Source: Actinosynnema sp042752395 (GTDB taxonomy: Bacteria > Actinomycetota > Actinomycetes > Mycobacteriales > Pseudonocardiaceae). From it: a DNA stretch of 64,000 nt. Shown one piece after another: positions 1-9,314 of the stretch (positions within the stretch are counted from its first letter, which is position 1; each line of letters opens with the position of its first letter). The DNA lies in the NCBI RefSeq assembly GCF_042752395.1, contig NZ_JBHYXZ010000032.1, positions 1 through 64,000 of the forward strand, read 5' to 3'. The position numbers were made by a program, and so were the translations under genes. Below the pieces are notes generated by a model that worked only from the letters and a program-made list of their open reading frames with translations, was not told the origin of the DNA and ran no database searches.

Positions 1-359
1 CGCGGGGGGGCGCCCCCCCGGGGCGGCCGGGCCCCGCCGCCCCCGGGGCGGGGCCCCCCGGGGTGCGCCCCCGGCGCCTGCCCCGCGGCGCTCTCGATGA
101 AGTACAGGGGCCTCTGCCCGAAGAAGCCGCCGGGGGTGATGTACCAGAGGTGGCCGTTGCGCTCCTTGGTGGCGGGGTCGAGCGTGGTCGCCAACTGGAC
201 GCCCTTGTCGTGGCTGTTCTCCTCCAGCTCGGCGGGTTTGAGGTACCCGCCGTTGAAGGCGTGCACGAGCATCACCGGCCGGTTCTCGACCAACGCGGCC
301 ACGATGGCGTTGTCGTAGCTGTTCACCGGCACCGGACCGCCGACCACCAGATCCGACAT
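1..359 (-). CDS. Partial protein, beta-trefoil-like (3' end missing)
   Basis: Minus-strand reading frame open from an ATG at 359 to the window edge (at least 119 codons). The protein starts MSDLVVGGPVPVNSYDNAIV and contains a segment with HAFNGGYLKP, a Leu-Asp pair, then GHLWYITPGG. Spaced glycines and a Trp-x-Ile near the end of a ~45-residue unit recall one ricin-type/beta-trefoil repeat, but this is a weak resemblance and no second repeat is readable. The last ~60 bases are almost pure G/C, look like a contig edge, and should not be trusted as coding. The gene diverges from the aerolysin-like gene at 888, so a lectin-type partner of the toxin is possible; that is inference. Confidence 0.5.
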   Translation of the reverse strand, partial: MSDLVVGGPVPVNSYDNAIVAALVENRPVMLVHAFNGGYLKPAELEENSHDKGVQLATTLDPATKERNGHLWYITPGGFFGQRPLYFIESAAGQAPGAHPGGPRPGGGGARPPRGGAPP

Positions 360-887
360 CGGAGTGCGTTCCTGGGTGTACACCGCTGACACCTCACCTG
401 TTCTGAACGTGGGGCGAAACGCATCGAACACTCGATGCGGGACAAGTGGGGACACGTCCACGACTTCACGCGATGCGACCCGCGAAAGCGTGACGCGCTG
501 GAACAGATGTCACCAGGTATACCGCACGGCGATACCGGCCACCAGAACGTCACCCGATACCGAAGTCGACCCCGGTGGCCGCAATGCTGCGGTGGATCTA
601 CCCGGACCACCCTTCGAACGTGTGTGAATGACCACGGGGGGATGCCCGTCGGCCGTCAACGGAGTGACGCAGGGTGACGGCGCGTGCAACGGAGGAGCGA
701 CCAAGAGGGGCCGCCACCAGCCCTTTACCCTGAACAGGTGCGGCGTGAGAGGTCCTGGATCCCGCGTCACACACCGTGCTAGCGTCGCGATCGACCCGTG
801 CCGGGTTCGAGTGCGGGTACGTGAACCGCAATTACCTCCCCCAGCACGGTCCACCGCACGGTCACACACATCGGGCGAGGTCGAAGA
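360..887. promoter_or_regulatory. Divergent intergenic region with inverted repeat
   Basis: This stretch separates two divergent genes. The only structure I can support is a perfect 7-bp inverted repeat, GCATCGA-ACAC-TCGATGC, at 421-438, about 60-80 bp upstream of the minus-strand ATG. It could be an operator or a small hairpin. No convincing -35/-10 pair is visible. A weak ribosome binding site (GAGG at 877-880) precedes the plus-strand ATG at 888. Confidence 0.35.
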
Positions 888-1937
888 ATGCCTGCGAACA
901 CGTACAACCTGGAACGGGTAAAACGCCATCCGCTGACCAAGCGGAATCTGCGGGAACTCAACATCGCGCAGTCCTGGCAGTCCGTCCTGAACCACCCCAA
1001 CCTCATCTACGTGGACCAGTCCGGAGCGCAGCACAGGCCCATCGGCTTCTCCATCAACAAGTCGAGCTTCGGCACTTTCGACGGAACCGCCAACGACCTG
1101 GGCTGGCTCGCCTACCTGCACCTGGGCGAGCCGTTGATCGAGGAACGCGGCAACGTCGACCAACCCCCGCCCGACACGTTCTCCTCCCGCTCCTACGTCA
1201 ACCGCAGCGACACGTCCGCGGTGAAGTTCACCGACACGGTCAACTTCACCGTCGCCAACGCGGTCACCTGGAACCTGCAGGGGCAGGCCCAGCTGACCTT
1301 CGGCGGCAAGGCGAGCGCGTCGCTCCAGCTCCAGCTGCAGAACCAGCTCCAGTTGCAGCTGCAGAACAGCATGCAGAACAAGAACGCCAACACCGTCACC
1401 AACAAGAACAGCAAGGACAACATCGGCGTGGACAACGCCAACAACACCGAGTCGGCCACGACGAACGGGATCACCAACGGGACGACGTTCACGGTGCAGG
1501 GCAGCGCGACCGGCAGCGCCGAGCTGCACGCCCAGCTGATGTTCGGCATCACCGCCTCCGTCAGCGGCACCCTGACCACGACCTGGGGGTCGTCCTCGCA
1601 GGTCTCCGGTGACGTGAAACCGAACTCCCGGGTGCAGACCATCGCCACCCAGCGGCGCAGCCGCAAGCAGTACACCTACGAGATCCCGGTGACCTTCGAC
1701 GGTTTCCTCGCCGTGCGCTACGCCGTGCCGGTGGACGTCCTGTCGCCCCCGCAGCCCGGCAACCCCGCCCAGGCCCACGTCGTCGCCCGCGACATCGGCG
1801 ACATCGACCTGACCGGCAACGGCACCTTCCGCGTCAAGGGCGTGGCAGAAGTCGTGTCCGCGCTCGACGTCGACCACACGGTGTTCGAGAGCGAAACCCT
1901 GACCTACAGCCCCCGAGCCCTCTACAAGGGCCCGTGA
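888..1937 (+). CDS. Aerolysin/ETX-MTX2-like beta-pore-forming protein
   Basis: 349 aa, no signal peptide. After an ~100-residue N-terminal part the chain becomes rich in Ser, Thr, Asn and Gln in alternating patterns: VKFTDTVNFTVANAVTWNL, a strand with LQLQLQNQLQLQLQ (about residues 147-161), a polar Asn/Thr-rich loop, and a second Ser/Thr strand (FTVQGSATGSAELHAQLMF). This is the pattern of the long beta-sheet and the amphipathic membrane-inserting hairpin of aerolysin-fold toxins; loss of hydrophobicity on alternate residues fits a transmembrane beta-hairpin. A C-terminal beta region (YTYEIPVTFDGFLAVRYAVP) follows. A GAGG sequence lies 8 bp before the ATG. It forms a unit with the small gene at 1986. 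Family assignment rests on pattern, not alignment; a secreted or intracellularly stored pore-former, or an adhesive beta-protein, are both possible. Confidence 0.6.
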   Translation: MPANTYNLERVKRHPLTKRNLRELNIAQSWQSVLNHPNLIYVDQSGAQHRPIGFSINKSSFGTFDGTANDLGWLAYLHLGEPLIEERGNVDQPPPDTFSSRSYVNRSDTSAVKFTDTVNFTVANAVTWNLQGQAQLTFGGKASASLQLQLQNQLQLQLQNSMQNKNANTVTNKNSKDNIGVDNANNTESATTNGITNGTTFTVQGSATGSAELHAQLMFGITASVSGTLTTTWGSSSQVSGDVKPNSRVQTIATQRRSRKQYTYEIPVTFDGFLAVRYAVPVDVLSPPQPGNPAQAHVVARDIGDIDLTGNGTFRVKGVAEVVSALDVDHTVFESETLTYSPRALYKGP

Positions 1938-1985
1938 CCGGGCGATGCCCACCACTCGACGAGAACACGGCCAGAGGTGACGACC

Positions 1986-2468
1986 ATGGTGTTCGACAAC
2001 ATCTTCAACTTCGCCAACGCGGGAGCGGGGATCTTCTCGGTCGACCGCGACGGGACGAAACCACGACCGGGTGGGAACGTCGACTTCGAGGACGCCGACG
2101 ACGACACCTACGACGACTCCCACGGCAGCCTGTTCAGCAGCGCGATCCACGGCGCGTCCGACCGCGCCAAGGTCGTGCAGGAACAATCGCCCGAAGCACG
2201 AGCGGTGCTGGGCTTCCTCGGCGCCTTCATCGCCAACGCCCAGACCTCGGCCGCCGCACAATCCCGGTACGCCGCCAACCCGCAGTCGATGTCCGACGTG
2301 GCCTCGGCCGGCATGACCGCCTCCAGCACGACGGTGACCGGCAACAGCGACCTGAAGAAGGACCCCGACCTGGAGAACCGGCCGAAGAAGAGCGACTTCG
2401 CCCAGGCCCCCGAAGCGCCCGAGGCGAAAGCCAAGACACCGCCCGGGACCGCCACCCCCGACGCATGA
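1986..2468 (+). CDS. Hypothetical protein downstream of toxin-like gene
   Basis: 160 aa from the ATG at 1986 (AGAGG at 1973-1977 is well spaced); a GTG at 1977 in the same frame would add three residues but overlaps that site. The protein begins MVFDNIFNFANAGAGIFSVD, has an Asp-rich acidic stretch (FEDADDDTYDD, about 29-39), a helical Ala/Gln-rich middle (FLGAFIANAQTSAAAQS) and a charged Pro/Ala/Lys C-terminus. No known domain is recognised. It lies 48 bp after the aerolysin-like gene and is probably co-transcribed; a chaperone, immunity or accessory role for the toxin is a guess from position only. Confidence 0.6.
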   Translation: MVFDNIFNFANAGAGIFSVDRDGTKPRPGGNVDFEDADDDTYDDSHGSLFSSAIHGASDRAKVVQEQSPEARAVLGFLGAFIANAQTSAAAQSRYAANPQSMSDVASAGMTASSTTVTGNSDLKKDPDLENRPKKSDFAQAPEAPEAKAKTPPGTATPDA

Positions 2469-2779
2469 CCGGACGGGCCGACCGGCGTCCCGGGTACCGA
2501 CTCCCACCGGTCCCGGTCGTCACCCCGTGCTGCCGGACCACATGATCGAGCTGATCCGCGAGCCGCGGCGCCGACCGCGCCGGAACGCGGGGTTCGCGGC
2601 CTCGCCGGACCGGTCCGGGACCGGAGGTTCCCGGGTTCCTCGCGCCGGCGCGGCGGCCTGGTCGGATCGGGGAAATGCGCGAAGACGGGGGCGGCGGCGG
2701 TCGAGGAAGTCCCGGGCGGCGGCCACCACGCCGAGGTCGTGGCGGCCGAGCCGTGCTCCTGCACCTGGCAGGTGACGCG

Positions 2780-4508
2780 TCAGAGCCCCAGGCGCCGGTA
2801 CTCGGCTTCGACCATCTCCGCCCGTTCCGCCGGGTCGATGGCCCGCGGGTCGGCGTCCTTGGTGTCGCTGGGGCGCGCGTACCGGTCGAACGCCGCGATC
2901 TTCTCGGCCTGCTTCTCCCGGATGCGCTCATCGATGGTGTCCTTGGCGAGCAGTCGGTGGACCTGGACGACGCCGACCCGGCCCATCCGGTGTGCCCGGG
3001 CGACGGCTTGCTCCTCCTTGGACGGACGCCACTGCGGTTCGGTGATGACCACGACCGACGCGGCCTGGATGTTCAGCCCCTCGCCGCCGGTCTCGATCTG
3101 CGCCAGCAGCACCGCGTGCCCGGCCTTCCCGGTGAAGTCGTCGATCAGGCCCTGCCGCCGCGCGGCCGGCGTGTTGCCGTCCAACCGGCCGACGACCCCG
3201 TCTCCGAGCCTGGCGGAGGCGATGTCGAGCACGCGGTGGAAGTACGAGAACACGATGACCTTGCGCCCGTCGTCCCGGGCCTCCTTCACGATGTCCTCCA
3301 GCCGCTCCAGCTTCTCTGACCCGTGATCGAAGGTGGCTTGGCGCATCGCCATGGCGTCCCTGGTCGCGACGGCTCCGCGGTAGGCGTCGAGGTCTCGCGC
3401 GCTCGGGAGCACCCAGTCGTCAATCTCGATCTTGTTCGGCAGCTCCGTGAGGACGTCTTCGACGTTGCGCCGCAGGTACACCGGAGCGACCCGGCGTCGG
3501 AACTCCTCGGCGTCGACGCTCGCGCCCCCAACGGCCAGGCGTGCGGCCGCGTCCTGCAGGTCGGTGTGCTTGGCGATCTCTTGCACCCAGTTGCCCATCA
3601 GGGTCAGCGGGCAGACCACCAGGAAGCGGCGCGGCCCGGTCGCCGCCAGGTGGACCACGGCGGCCAGGGCCTGCACGGTCTTGCCCAGGCCCATCTCGTC
3701 ACCGAGGATGCACCTGCGCCGCAGGACGGCGAACCGGGCTCCGAACAGCTGGTAGCCGTACAACGTCGCCTTCAGGCCCGCGATGTCCAAGCCGACCGAG
3801 CCGACCTCGTTCCACGCGGAAGTCGCGCGTCTCCGGGGAAGTGAGGACGCTGTCCAGGTCCAGCAAGGCGTCGACCACGCGCTGCCTGCGCGACCCCCAC
3901 GTCATCGCCATGCGCCACCAACTGCGCGCCGGGGCGACGGCGCGGGCGACCGACCCCACGCGCTCGGCGAAGCGCTCCGAGCGTGCCAGCACCGCCGATC
4001 GCGTGGCGATGGCCTGCCGGAGGGCGGCGATGACGCACAGGAGGTCGGTGTGGGCGGGATCGGGGCGCTCCGGGTCGAAGCGGATCCGGACCCCGCGGCG
4101 GGTCTCCTCGACCAGTTCCCGCGCCGCCTCAGCGGCTCTCACCGCGGTGTGCGGACCGACGCCGTGGTGTTGCCGCAAGGTCTCGGAGTCGTGGGGCAGG
4201 AGTTCGGCCACGCTCCTGTACCCGGCGTCCACCAAGGCTCTGAGCTTCGTCCGCTCATCCACCCACGGGCGGAGGTCCGTCACCGGACGTGCGGCCAACC
4301 GGGCGTGGACCTCGGCTTCGACCAGTCCGGCGACGCGCGCCCGGCCATCACTCCCCAGGTGCTCCGCACGCTCGGCATGAGCTGCCCCGGCTTCGACCAG
4401 GCGGTCCACTTGTCCGAGCAGTTCCCTCGCCCGTCCGCGGACCGATGTGCCCGCCGCGCCCTTCCGCCCCACTTCAGCAGTGTCCACCGGAGGGGGACGA
4501 CGAGGCAT
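2780..4508 (-). pseudogene. Decayed SNF2-family DEAD/DEAH helicase
   Basis: Two minus-strand frames make up one former SNF2/RapA-type ATPase. The 5' part (from ATG 4508) is a helical N-terminal region reading to ~3800. The helicase core is in another frame: upstream of its first ATG it reads SAWNEVGSVGLDIAG, so a frameshift lies at about 3800-3835. The core has motif I (DEMGLGKT), PLTLMGNW, an LRR-containing SNF2 motif (VYLRRN), and the C-terminal motifs (FSYFHR, TGGEGLN, QAVARAHRMGR). Motif II (DEAH) and the surrounding ~100 residues between EIAKHTDLQ and VAPVYLRR are missing without loss of frame. With both a frameshift and loss of the ATPase motif it is almost certainly inactive. The frameshift alone could be a sequencing error. 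Confidence 0.75.
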
Positions 4509-4850
4509 CGGTCATGCGGGTGTCAGCCTTCCGGACGCACACCGGTCCCGACGAACCCTCAACTTCCCAACACGGCTTCGACCTTCGCGTCCCACAACCC
4601 GGTCTCCGGGTGGGATGGCCCTCCGGGCACGTGCTGAGCACTGGCGCTGCCACAGGTCGCGCAGGACCGTCAAAAACGCTGCTCCCGTTCGACCAGGCGC
4701 AGGTTCACGTCGAGGGCGATCTCTTCGGGCTCCGCAATCCGGCGGTCCTGCGGAGGCCGTGGGACGTCAAGGTGCCAGGACAGCCGGTCCGTGGTTCGGT
4801 CGAGGCGGGGTGCGCGCGCGACGATCGAGGATGCCGTGGGTGGCGGTGAG

Positions 4851-5602
4851 GTGCCGAAGACGGGCCAGGACGCCACCGCGTCCGGGAACGCCGTGGTGGT
4901 GCAGGCCGGTCGCGACGCCACGGTCACCGTCCACCGAGGGCACCCGGCGCGGGTGGCGTGGCCGGTGCGGGTCGGGCTGCCGCACACACCGGCCGACCAC
5001 TACCGGCAACGCCACGCCCACACCGAACTGGTGGAGGCGTTGGCCGCCGGGCACTCGGCCGTGCTGGTCGGCGGTGGGCGGCGCGCGGGCGTGGTCGTGT
5101 CGGGGCTGGGCGGGGTCGGCAAGTCCCAACTGGCCGCCCACCACGCCTGGCGGGTGTGGCGCGACCCGCCCGCACGACCGCCGACGCCCTCCGCACCATC
5201 TGGCCCACCATCGACACCACCTCGCCCAAGCCTTGCGCTCCAACACCACCACCCTTCACACCCACACCACCCCCGCCCTGCTCACGCCCGCACTCCACGA
5301 TGTGCTCCAACGCGCGGGGGAGTTCTCTGAGCGGCAGCGGCCAGGTCCACGCCGCCGTCACCTACTGGAACACCCTCCACGACCACACCCGCTTCCGGCT
5401 GGGCCCCGACCACCCCGACACCCGCACCACCCGCGGCAACCTCGCCCACTGGCGGGAAGTGGTGGAGCGACAGGACGCCGACACCCGACGAATGACGTCT
5501 GCCGTTCCCCGGTTGACGCGTCGAGCCGTGTCACTACGGAATTCCGAATCGGCCGTTTCGGTAACACGCTCGACACATGTGGACGATTCCACGCGCCCTT
5601 GA
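4851..5602 (+). pseudogene. Remnant of NB-ARC/TPR (STAND) ATPase
   Basis: From a GTG at 4851 the frame reads VPKTGQDATASGNAVVVQAGRD, a receptor-type segment, then GVVVSGLGGVGKSQLAAHHA, a clear P-loop of NB-ARC/AP-ATPases near residue ~90. About 30 codons later the frame dissolves. A piece resembling the C-terminal TPR region is in another frame (ALHDVLQRAGEF around 5300), and the last TPR-like part (YWNTLHDHTRFRLGPDHPDT then TTRGNLAHW) in a third. The NTPase body and nearly all TPRs are lost, so this is a deletion-and-frameshift relic. The QAGRD segment is shared with the membrane protein at 7226. Confidence 0.7.
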
Positions 5603-5783
5603 CCTGCCAAAACAATCATCGAACGCCACCGGCTCGGCGGTATGGGCATGCCGGACCGGGAAAGTATCGTTTCGGATCCGCCGGGTTCATAAACGGCGTT
5701 GCCGATCGGTTTCCGAGCTCCGCTCGCACCTCTCGGGTGACCGATCGGCGCTTCCCTGCACCCTCGCCTGAAAGGGTTGCCCA

Positions 5784-6944
5784 GTGAGTTCTCCGCGTAT
5801 CGTCCGATTAGCCGGTGCGGTCGTCCTCGCGATCGGTCTCGCCATTCCGTCCCTGCCCGCGGTCGCCGCGCCCAGCGGTGTGGCGACCACGTCCTCCACC
5901 TCCGCACCGCGCGTCTCCCTCGGTATGGCCGAGGCGATGCAGCGCGACTTCGGCCTCACCGCCGAGGGCGTGCAAACACGCCTGGCCCAGGAGGAAAAGG
6001 CCCGTGGTGTCGAGGTCGTCGCCCGCAAGGTCTACGGCGCCGCCTACGCGGGCAGCTGGTTCGACCCCGCGACGGGCAAGCTCGCCGTCGCGGTGGCCGG
6101 TGACGCCGCTGCCGACAAGACCGGCCTCGACGTGACCGTCGTGCCCGTCGCGCACACCTACGCCCAGCTCGACGCCACCAAGACCGCGCTCGACCGGCTG
6201 GCCGGCAAGGCCGCGCCCGCCGGGGTGAACGGCTGGTACGTCGACGTGCAGACCAACACTGTCGTCGTCACCGTCAACCGGCACAAGGTCGACGCCGCCG
6301 TGACGGAGTTCGTCGACGAGGCGAAGTCCCTGCACCACGCCGTGCGCGTGGTGCAGGAGGACCACTCCCCCGTGCCCTACGCCGACGTCGTCGGCGGCTG
6401 GCCGTACTGGATCAACAACGCGGGCCGGTGCTCCATCGGCTTCGCCGTGTACGGCGGGTTCGTGACCGCAGGCCACTGCGGCACCCCCGGCTCCCAGGCC
6501 ACCGACCAGTACGGCGCGCTCTACGGCTACTTCGCCGGCTCCACGTTCCCCTACTACGACTACGCGTGGGTGCGGACCGTCGCGGGCGTGAACCTGTGGG
6601 GCTACATGGAGGGCTACAACGGCTACTGGTACTACGTGCGCGGTTCCGCGCAGGTCCCGGTGGGCTCCGGCGTGTGCCGCTCGGGCTCGACCACCGGGAT
6701 GTGGTGCAACTACATCCAGGCCCGCAACCAGACCGTGAACTACCCCCAGGGCGTCGTCTACAACCTGACCCGCACGAACGTCTGCGCCGAGCCCGGCGAC
6801 TCCGGCGGCTCGTGGCTCAGCTCGAACCAGGCCCAGGGCGTGACCTCGGGCGGCTCGGGCAACTGCTCGACCGGCGGAACCACGTACTACCAGGAGGTCA
6901 ACCCGATCCTGTCCGCCTACGGCCTGTCGCTGATCCTGTCCTGA
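5784..6944 (+). CDS. Secreted alpha-lytic/streptogrisin-type serine protease (S1E)
   Basis: 386-residue preproprotein. GTG start at 5784 preceded by AAAGGG at 5771-5776. Signal peptide with hydrophobic core (VVLAIGLAIPSLPAVAAP, cut near residue 30), then an alpha-lytic-protease-type prosegment to about residue 195 (the NGWYVDVQTNTVVVTV piece is typical), then the mature chymotrypsin-fold domain starting near DVVGGWPYWINN. Catalytic triad visible: His in TAGHCG (~231), Asp in YYDYAW (~260), Ser in GDSGGSW (~341). Paired cysteines fit three disulfides. The mature part is unusually Tyr/Trp/Gly rich. Product is extracellular, with self-cleaved propeptide acting as foldase. Monocistronic. Confidence 0.92.
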   Translation: MSSPRIVRLAGAVVLAIGLAIPSLPAVAAPSGVATTSSTSAPRVSLGMAEAMQRDFGLTAEGVQTRLAQEEKARGVEVVARKVYGAAYAGSWFDPATGKLAVAVAGDAAADKTGLDVTVVPVAHTYAQLDATKTALDRLAGKAAPAGVNGWYVDVQTNTVVVTVNRHKVDAAVTEFVDEAKSLHHAVRVVQEDHSPVPYADVVGGWPYWINNAGRCSIGFAVYGGFVTAGHCGTPGSQATDQYGALYGYFAGSTFPYYDYAWVRTVAGVNLWGYMEGYNGYWYYVRGSAQVPVGSGVCRSGSTTGMWCNYIQARNQTVNYPQGVVYNLTRTNVCAEPGDSGGSWLSSNQAQGVTSGGSGNCSTGGTTYYQEVNPILSAYGLSLILS

Positions 6945-7225
6945 TCGCCGACACGTCCCCCATCCGTGGGTGGGCGCGGGCCCGGGGGCCGATACGCGAG
7001 CAGCCACGTGGGGCGCGGGGGGGGGGGGTTGGGGGTGGGGTGGGCGGCCAGGCGGTCCCCCACANNNNNNNNNNCCCCGCCCCCGCCCCCCCCGCGGCCC
7101 CCCGCCCGGGCGCCCCGCGGCCCGGTTGTCGGGGGTGCGTTCGCGGCCGCAGCCGGCGTCGACCGCTCGTCCAGCACGAAGGCGCGGTCGAGCACGCCTT
7201 GGTCGGGGGCGGTCGCCCGTGGGCC
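6945..7225. other. Low-complexity stretch with 10-N assembly gap (7065-7074)
   Basis: Ten Ns at 7065-7074 flanked by G-runs on the left and C-runs on the right mark a contig join. Base composition right next to the Ns is abnormal even for this genome, so neither frame nor length is reliable here. No gene is called. Confidence 0.9.
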
Positions 7226-7954
7226 CTACTCCAGGTCCCACACGGTGGCCGTCACGCTGATCGACGGGGTCAGTTCGTTGGGCCCGGGGGTTCGGGTCAC
7301 GGTGAAGTAGCCGACCCGGCCGCCACGGGTTCGGAGGCACGCGGTGGTGCCGCGGCGGACGGCTGTCCATTTCCGGCCGAGGTTGGTGTCCAGCAGGTTC
7401 GCGCACTGCGCCAGGTCCGGGGGGATCGCTCCGTCCCACTCGACCACGGCAACGCCCGCGACTTCGTTCTCCGACCCGTAGTAGAGGTCCCCGGTCACGG
7501 CCGGGCCGGGCGGGCTCTGGTCCAGCCACCAACCGCCGCCCGGGCCGCCGTAGCCGCCCAGCTCCAGGTTGCCCGTCCACCAGACGGTCGCAGGTGCGGG
7601 TGTCGGCGTCGTCGTGGCGGTCGGCGGTCGGGTGGTTGCAGTGGATGCTTCCGGCGGGGCCGGCGACGTCGTGGTCGTCGCCGTGGTCGTGGTCGCGGGG
7701 CGTTCTGCGTCGAGCACCGGTGATCCGGTGGTCGGTCCGTTCCAGGTCGCCCAGGTGACAGCGGCTGCCGCCACCACCACCGACACGCCGACCGCAACCC
7801 ACGCCCAACCCGGGACGTGCAGGTCCACGCCGTACACCTTGACGTCCCGGCCGGCCTGGTTGACGTTGGAGCCGTTCGCCGCGCTGCCCACCTGGTCGAT
7901 CCGCTCCGGTCCCGGTTCGTCGCCGCTCGCCACCTTGCCCCCCATCGACCGCAT
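7226..7954 (-). CDS. Single-pass membrane protein with QAGRD motif and Pro/Thr linker
   Basis: About 242 aa from an ATG at 7954; a second ATG lies at 7945 and the frame stays open to 7999, so the start is uncertain. N-terminal cytoplasmic part holds SAANGSNVNQAGRDVKVYG, then one transmembrane helix (WAWVAVGVSVVVAAAAVTWA, about residues 54-73), a long Thr/Pro/Ala linker (ATTTTATTTTSPAPPEAST), and an extracellular C-terminal domain of ~110 residues with two cysteines. The QAGRD-type segment is seen in many actinobacterial conflict or effector proteins and also in the NB-ARC relic at 4851. No enzymatic motif is visible. The linker looks like a cell-wall spacer, so the C-terminal domain is probably surface-exposed. 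Confidence 0.65.
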   Translation of the reverse strand: MRSMGGKVASGDEPGPERIDQVGSAANGSNVNQAGRDVKVYGVDLHVPGWAWVAVGVSVVVAAAAVTWATWNGPTTGSPVLDAERPATTTTATTTTSPAPPEASTATTRPPTATTTPTPAPATVWWTGNLELGGYGGPGGGWWLDQSPPGPAVTGDLYYGSENEVAGVAVVEWDGAIPPDLAQCANLLDTNLGRKWTAVRRGTTACLRTRGGRVGYFTVTRTPGPNELTPSISVTATVWDLE

Positions 7955-8157
7955 CCGGTCACCATCGATACCAGACAGCGCCGGTCTGGCGGGTCGCAAC
8001 GGTGAACGCGCCGGCCGCGTCGCGCGACTTCTCGATCAGGGTGTACGACCGACTGATGCACGCGTCACGGCGATCGACACCTACGCCCCGGCCGACCTCC
8101 GGCAGTGGGGCCGCGGGAGGGTGCCCTGCATCCCACCGCGGGCCGGGCCACAACCCC

Positions 8158-8766
8158 ATGATCTTGCTGGTCCACGGAGGTCTGGGGGACGGCATGAACG
8201 CCGACCGGTTCTGGACGTTGCCCGGAATCTCCCCGGCCCTGCGCGAGGAAGGCTTCCGCGTCCTGGCCCCCGACCGTCCCCGGCGGCCGCCCCACTGGGC
8301 CGCCGAAGCCGAGCACCTGGCGGCTGTCCTGCCCCGGCACCCCGTGACCGTCGTGGCCGGGTCGAACGGATGCTCGGCGGCCGTCCGCCTGGCGCTGGCG
8401 TTTCCGCATCTGGTCGAAGGACTGTTGCTGGCCTGGCCCGCGACCGCCGGGGACGCTGCCGTGGACTTCCGCGCCCGAGCCGATCTGGCCTCGCTCGGCG
8501 CGTCGGACCAGGACATCCGTGCGCTGCTGGACGGGCAGACGCTGCGGGGCGTCACCGACGACGAACTGGCCGGCCTCGCCATGCAGACCGGCGTACTCCC
8601 CTCGAATCCCGGGAATCGGGCCCACCAACGGCGAACAGTCGACGCGCTCCTGCGGCTGGTCCCGGACAGCGAGGAGCTTCCCGGTTGCCCGGAACCGCCC
8701 GATCCGGGCTTCGCCGCTCACCTCGACCGGTTCCTCGCCACGATCACCGAGTTCGCCGGCCGATGA
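8158..8766 (+). CDS. Small alpha/beta-hydrolase
   Basis: 202 aa from the ATG at 8158. It starts directly in strand beta3/oxyanion region (MILLVHGGLGDGMNADRFW), has a nucleophile elbow AGSNGCSAAV (Ser in G-S-N-G-C) and an ordinary fold after it (FPHLVEGLLLAWPA), and ends with HLDRFLATITEF. The frame is open back to a GTG at 8002, but the added 52 residues are Pro/Ser/Arg rich and unlike the family, and neither start has a good ribosome binding site. The hydrolase core is short. The catalytic acid and the late His are not securely identified. Substrate unknown. Confidence 0.65.
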   Translation: MILLVHGGLGDGMNADRFWTLPGISPALREEGFRVLAPDRPRRPPHWAAEAEHLAAVLPRHPVTVVAGSNGCSAAVRLALAFPHLVEGLLLAWPATAGDAAVDFRARADLASLGASDQDIRALLDGQTLRGVTDDELAGLAMQTGVLPSNPGNRAHQRRTVDALLRLVPDSEELPGCPEPPDPGFAAHLDRFLATITEFAGR

Positions 8767-9124
8767 CGTTCGGCCCCATTCCGACAGTCTGATGTCCGAC
8801 GTCACCGGAGCAGGGAGAGCAACCGGCCGCGATCGTCCGAGGGCTGCACATGGTGTCCGGCCCCACCGTGGATTCCGGTGACGCGCCCGACGCGCCGGCC
8901 GGGCTTTGCAGCGGACCGTGGAGCCAGTTGCCACCGGCGTCGCCCAGGCATCCGTGTTCGGGGCGGGACGCCACGGCTGCCGACGACGTGCGCACCGGCA
9001 CCCCGTCTTCGAGGCCCGCCCGGTCGGAAGACGTGTCTCCGATATGGGCGACACGCGCCAGGACATCGCGCGCTGACGCGACCTGGCCGCCTTCGGCCAC
9101 GTTGATCCCGACCACCGGGCGGTG
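8767..9124. other. Intergenic stretch before FMN riboswitch
   Basis: No supported gene. Short frames here overlap on both strands and lack family features. It should hold the promoter of the riboflavin unit, but I see no convincing -35/-10 pair. Confidence 0.5.
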
Positions 9125-9127
9125 GTA

Positions 9128-9262
9128 TAAGGGTTTCGGTGCGATTCCAAGGTGCGGTGGTGAGAGCCCACCGGTTCCGCCGGTCACGGCGGGACGACTC
9201 GGTGCGATTCCGAGGCCACGCGGTGAGACCCCGCCTCTGCTCGGGCCCGTTGGCGCGGCCCC
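9128..9262 (+). promoter_or_regulatory. FMN riboswitch (RFN element)
   Basis: Two copies of the RFN signature follow each other: TTTCGGTGCGATTCCAA with CGGTGGTGAGAGCCCACCG (about 9134-9173), and CTCGGTGCGATTCCGAGG with CGCGGTGAGACCCCG (about 9199-9232). These match the GGTGnnATTCC and CGGTGAnAGnCC blocks of FMN aptamers. Downstream, GGGCC (9243-9247) can pair with GGCCC (9257-9261), a possible expression-platform hairpin before the start codon at 9315. Binding of FMN should repress the riboflavin genes behind it. The conserved blocks are slightly divergent from consensus, but their order and spacing and the gene downstream make the call solid. Confidence 0.85.
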
Positions 9263-9314
9263 TGTTCCCGCGCGCGGTGAGGACCGACCTCCCGCGGTCG
9301 AGAGGCGGAGTCAC

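Noticed and set aside
1..60. G/C-only stretch as a regulatory element
   Set aside because: It looks like a poor-quality contig end, as does the sequence around the Ns at 7065-7074.
510..2507. Long minus-strand frame across the toxin-like genes
   Set aside because: Gly/Val/Arg low-complexity product; the plus-strand frames have better composition, start sites and a toxin-like pattern.
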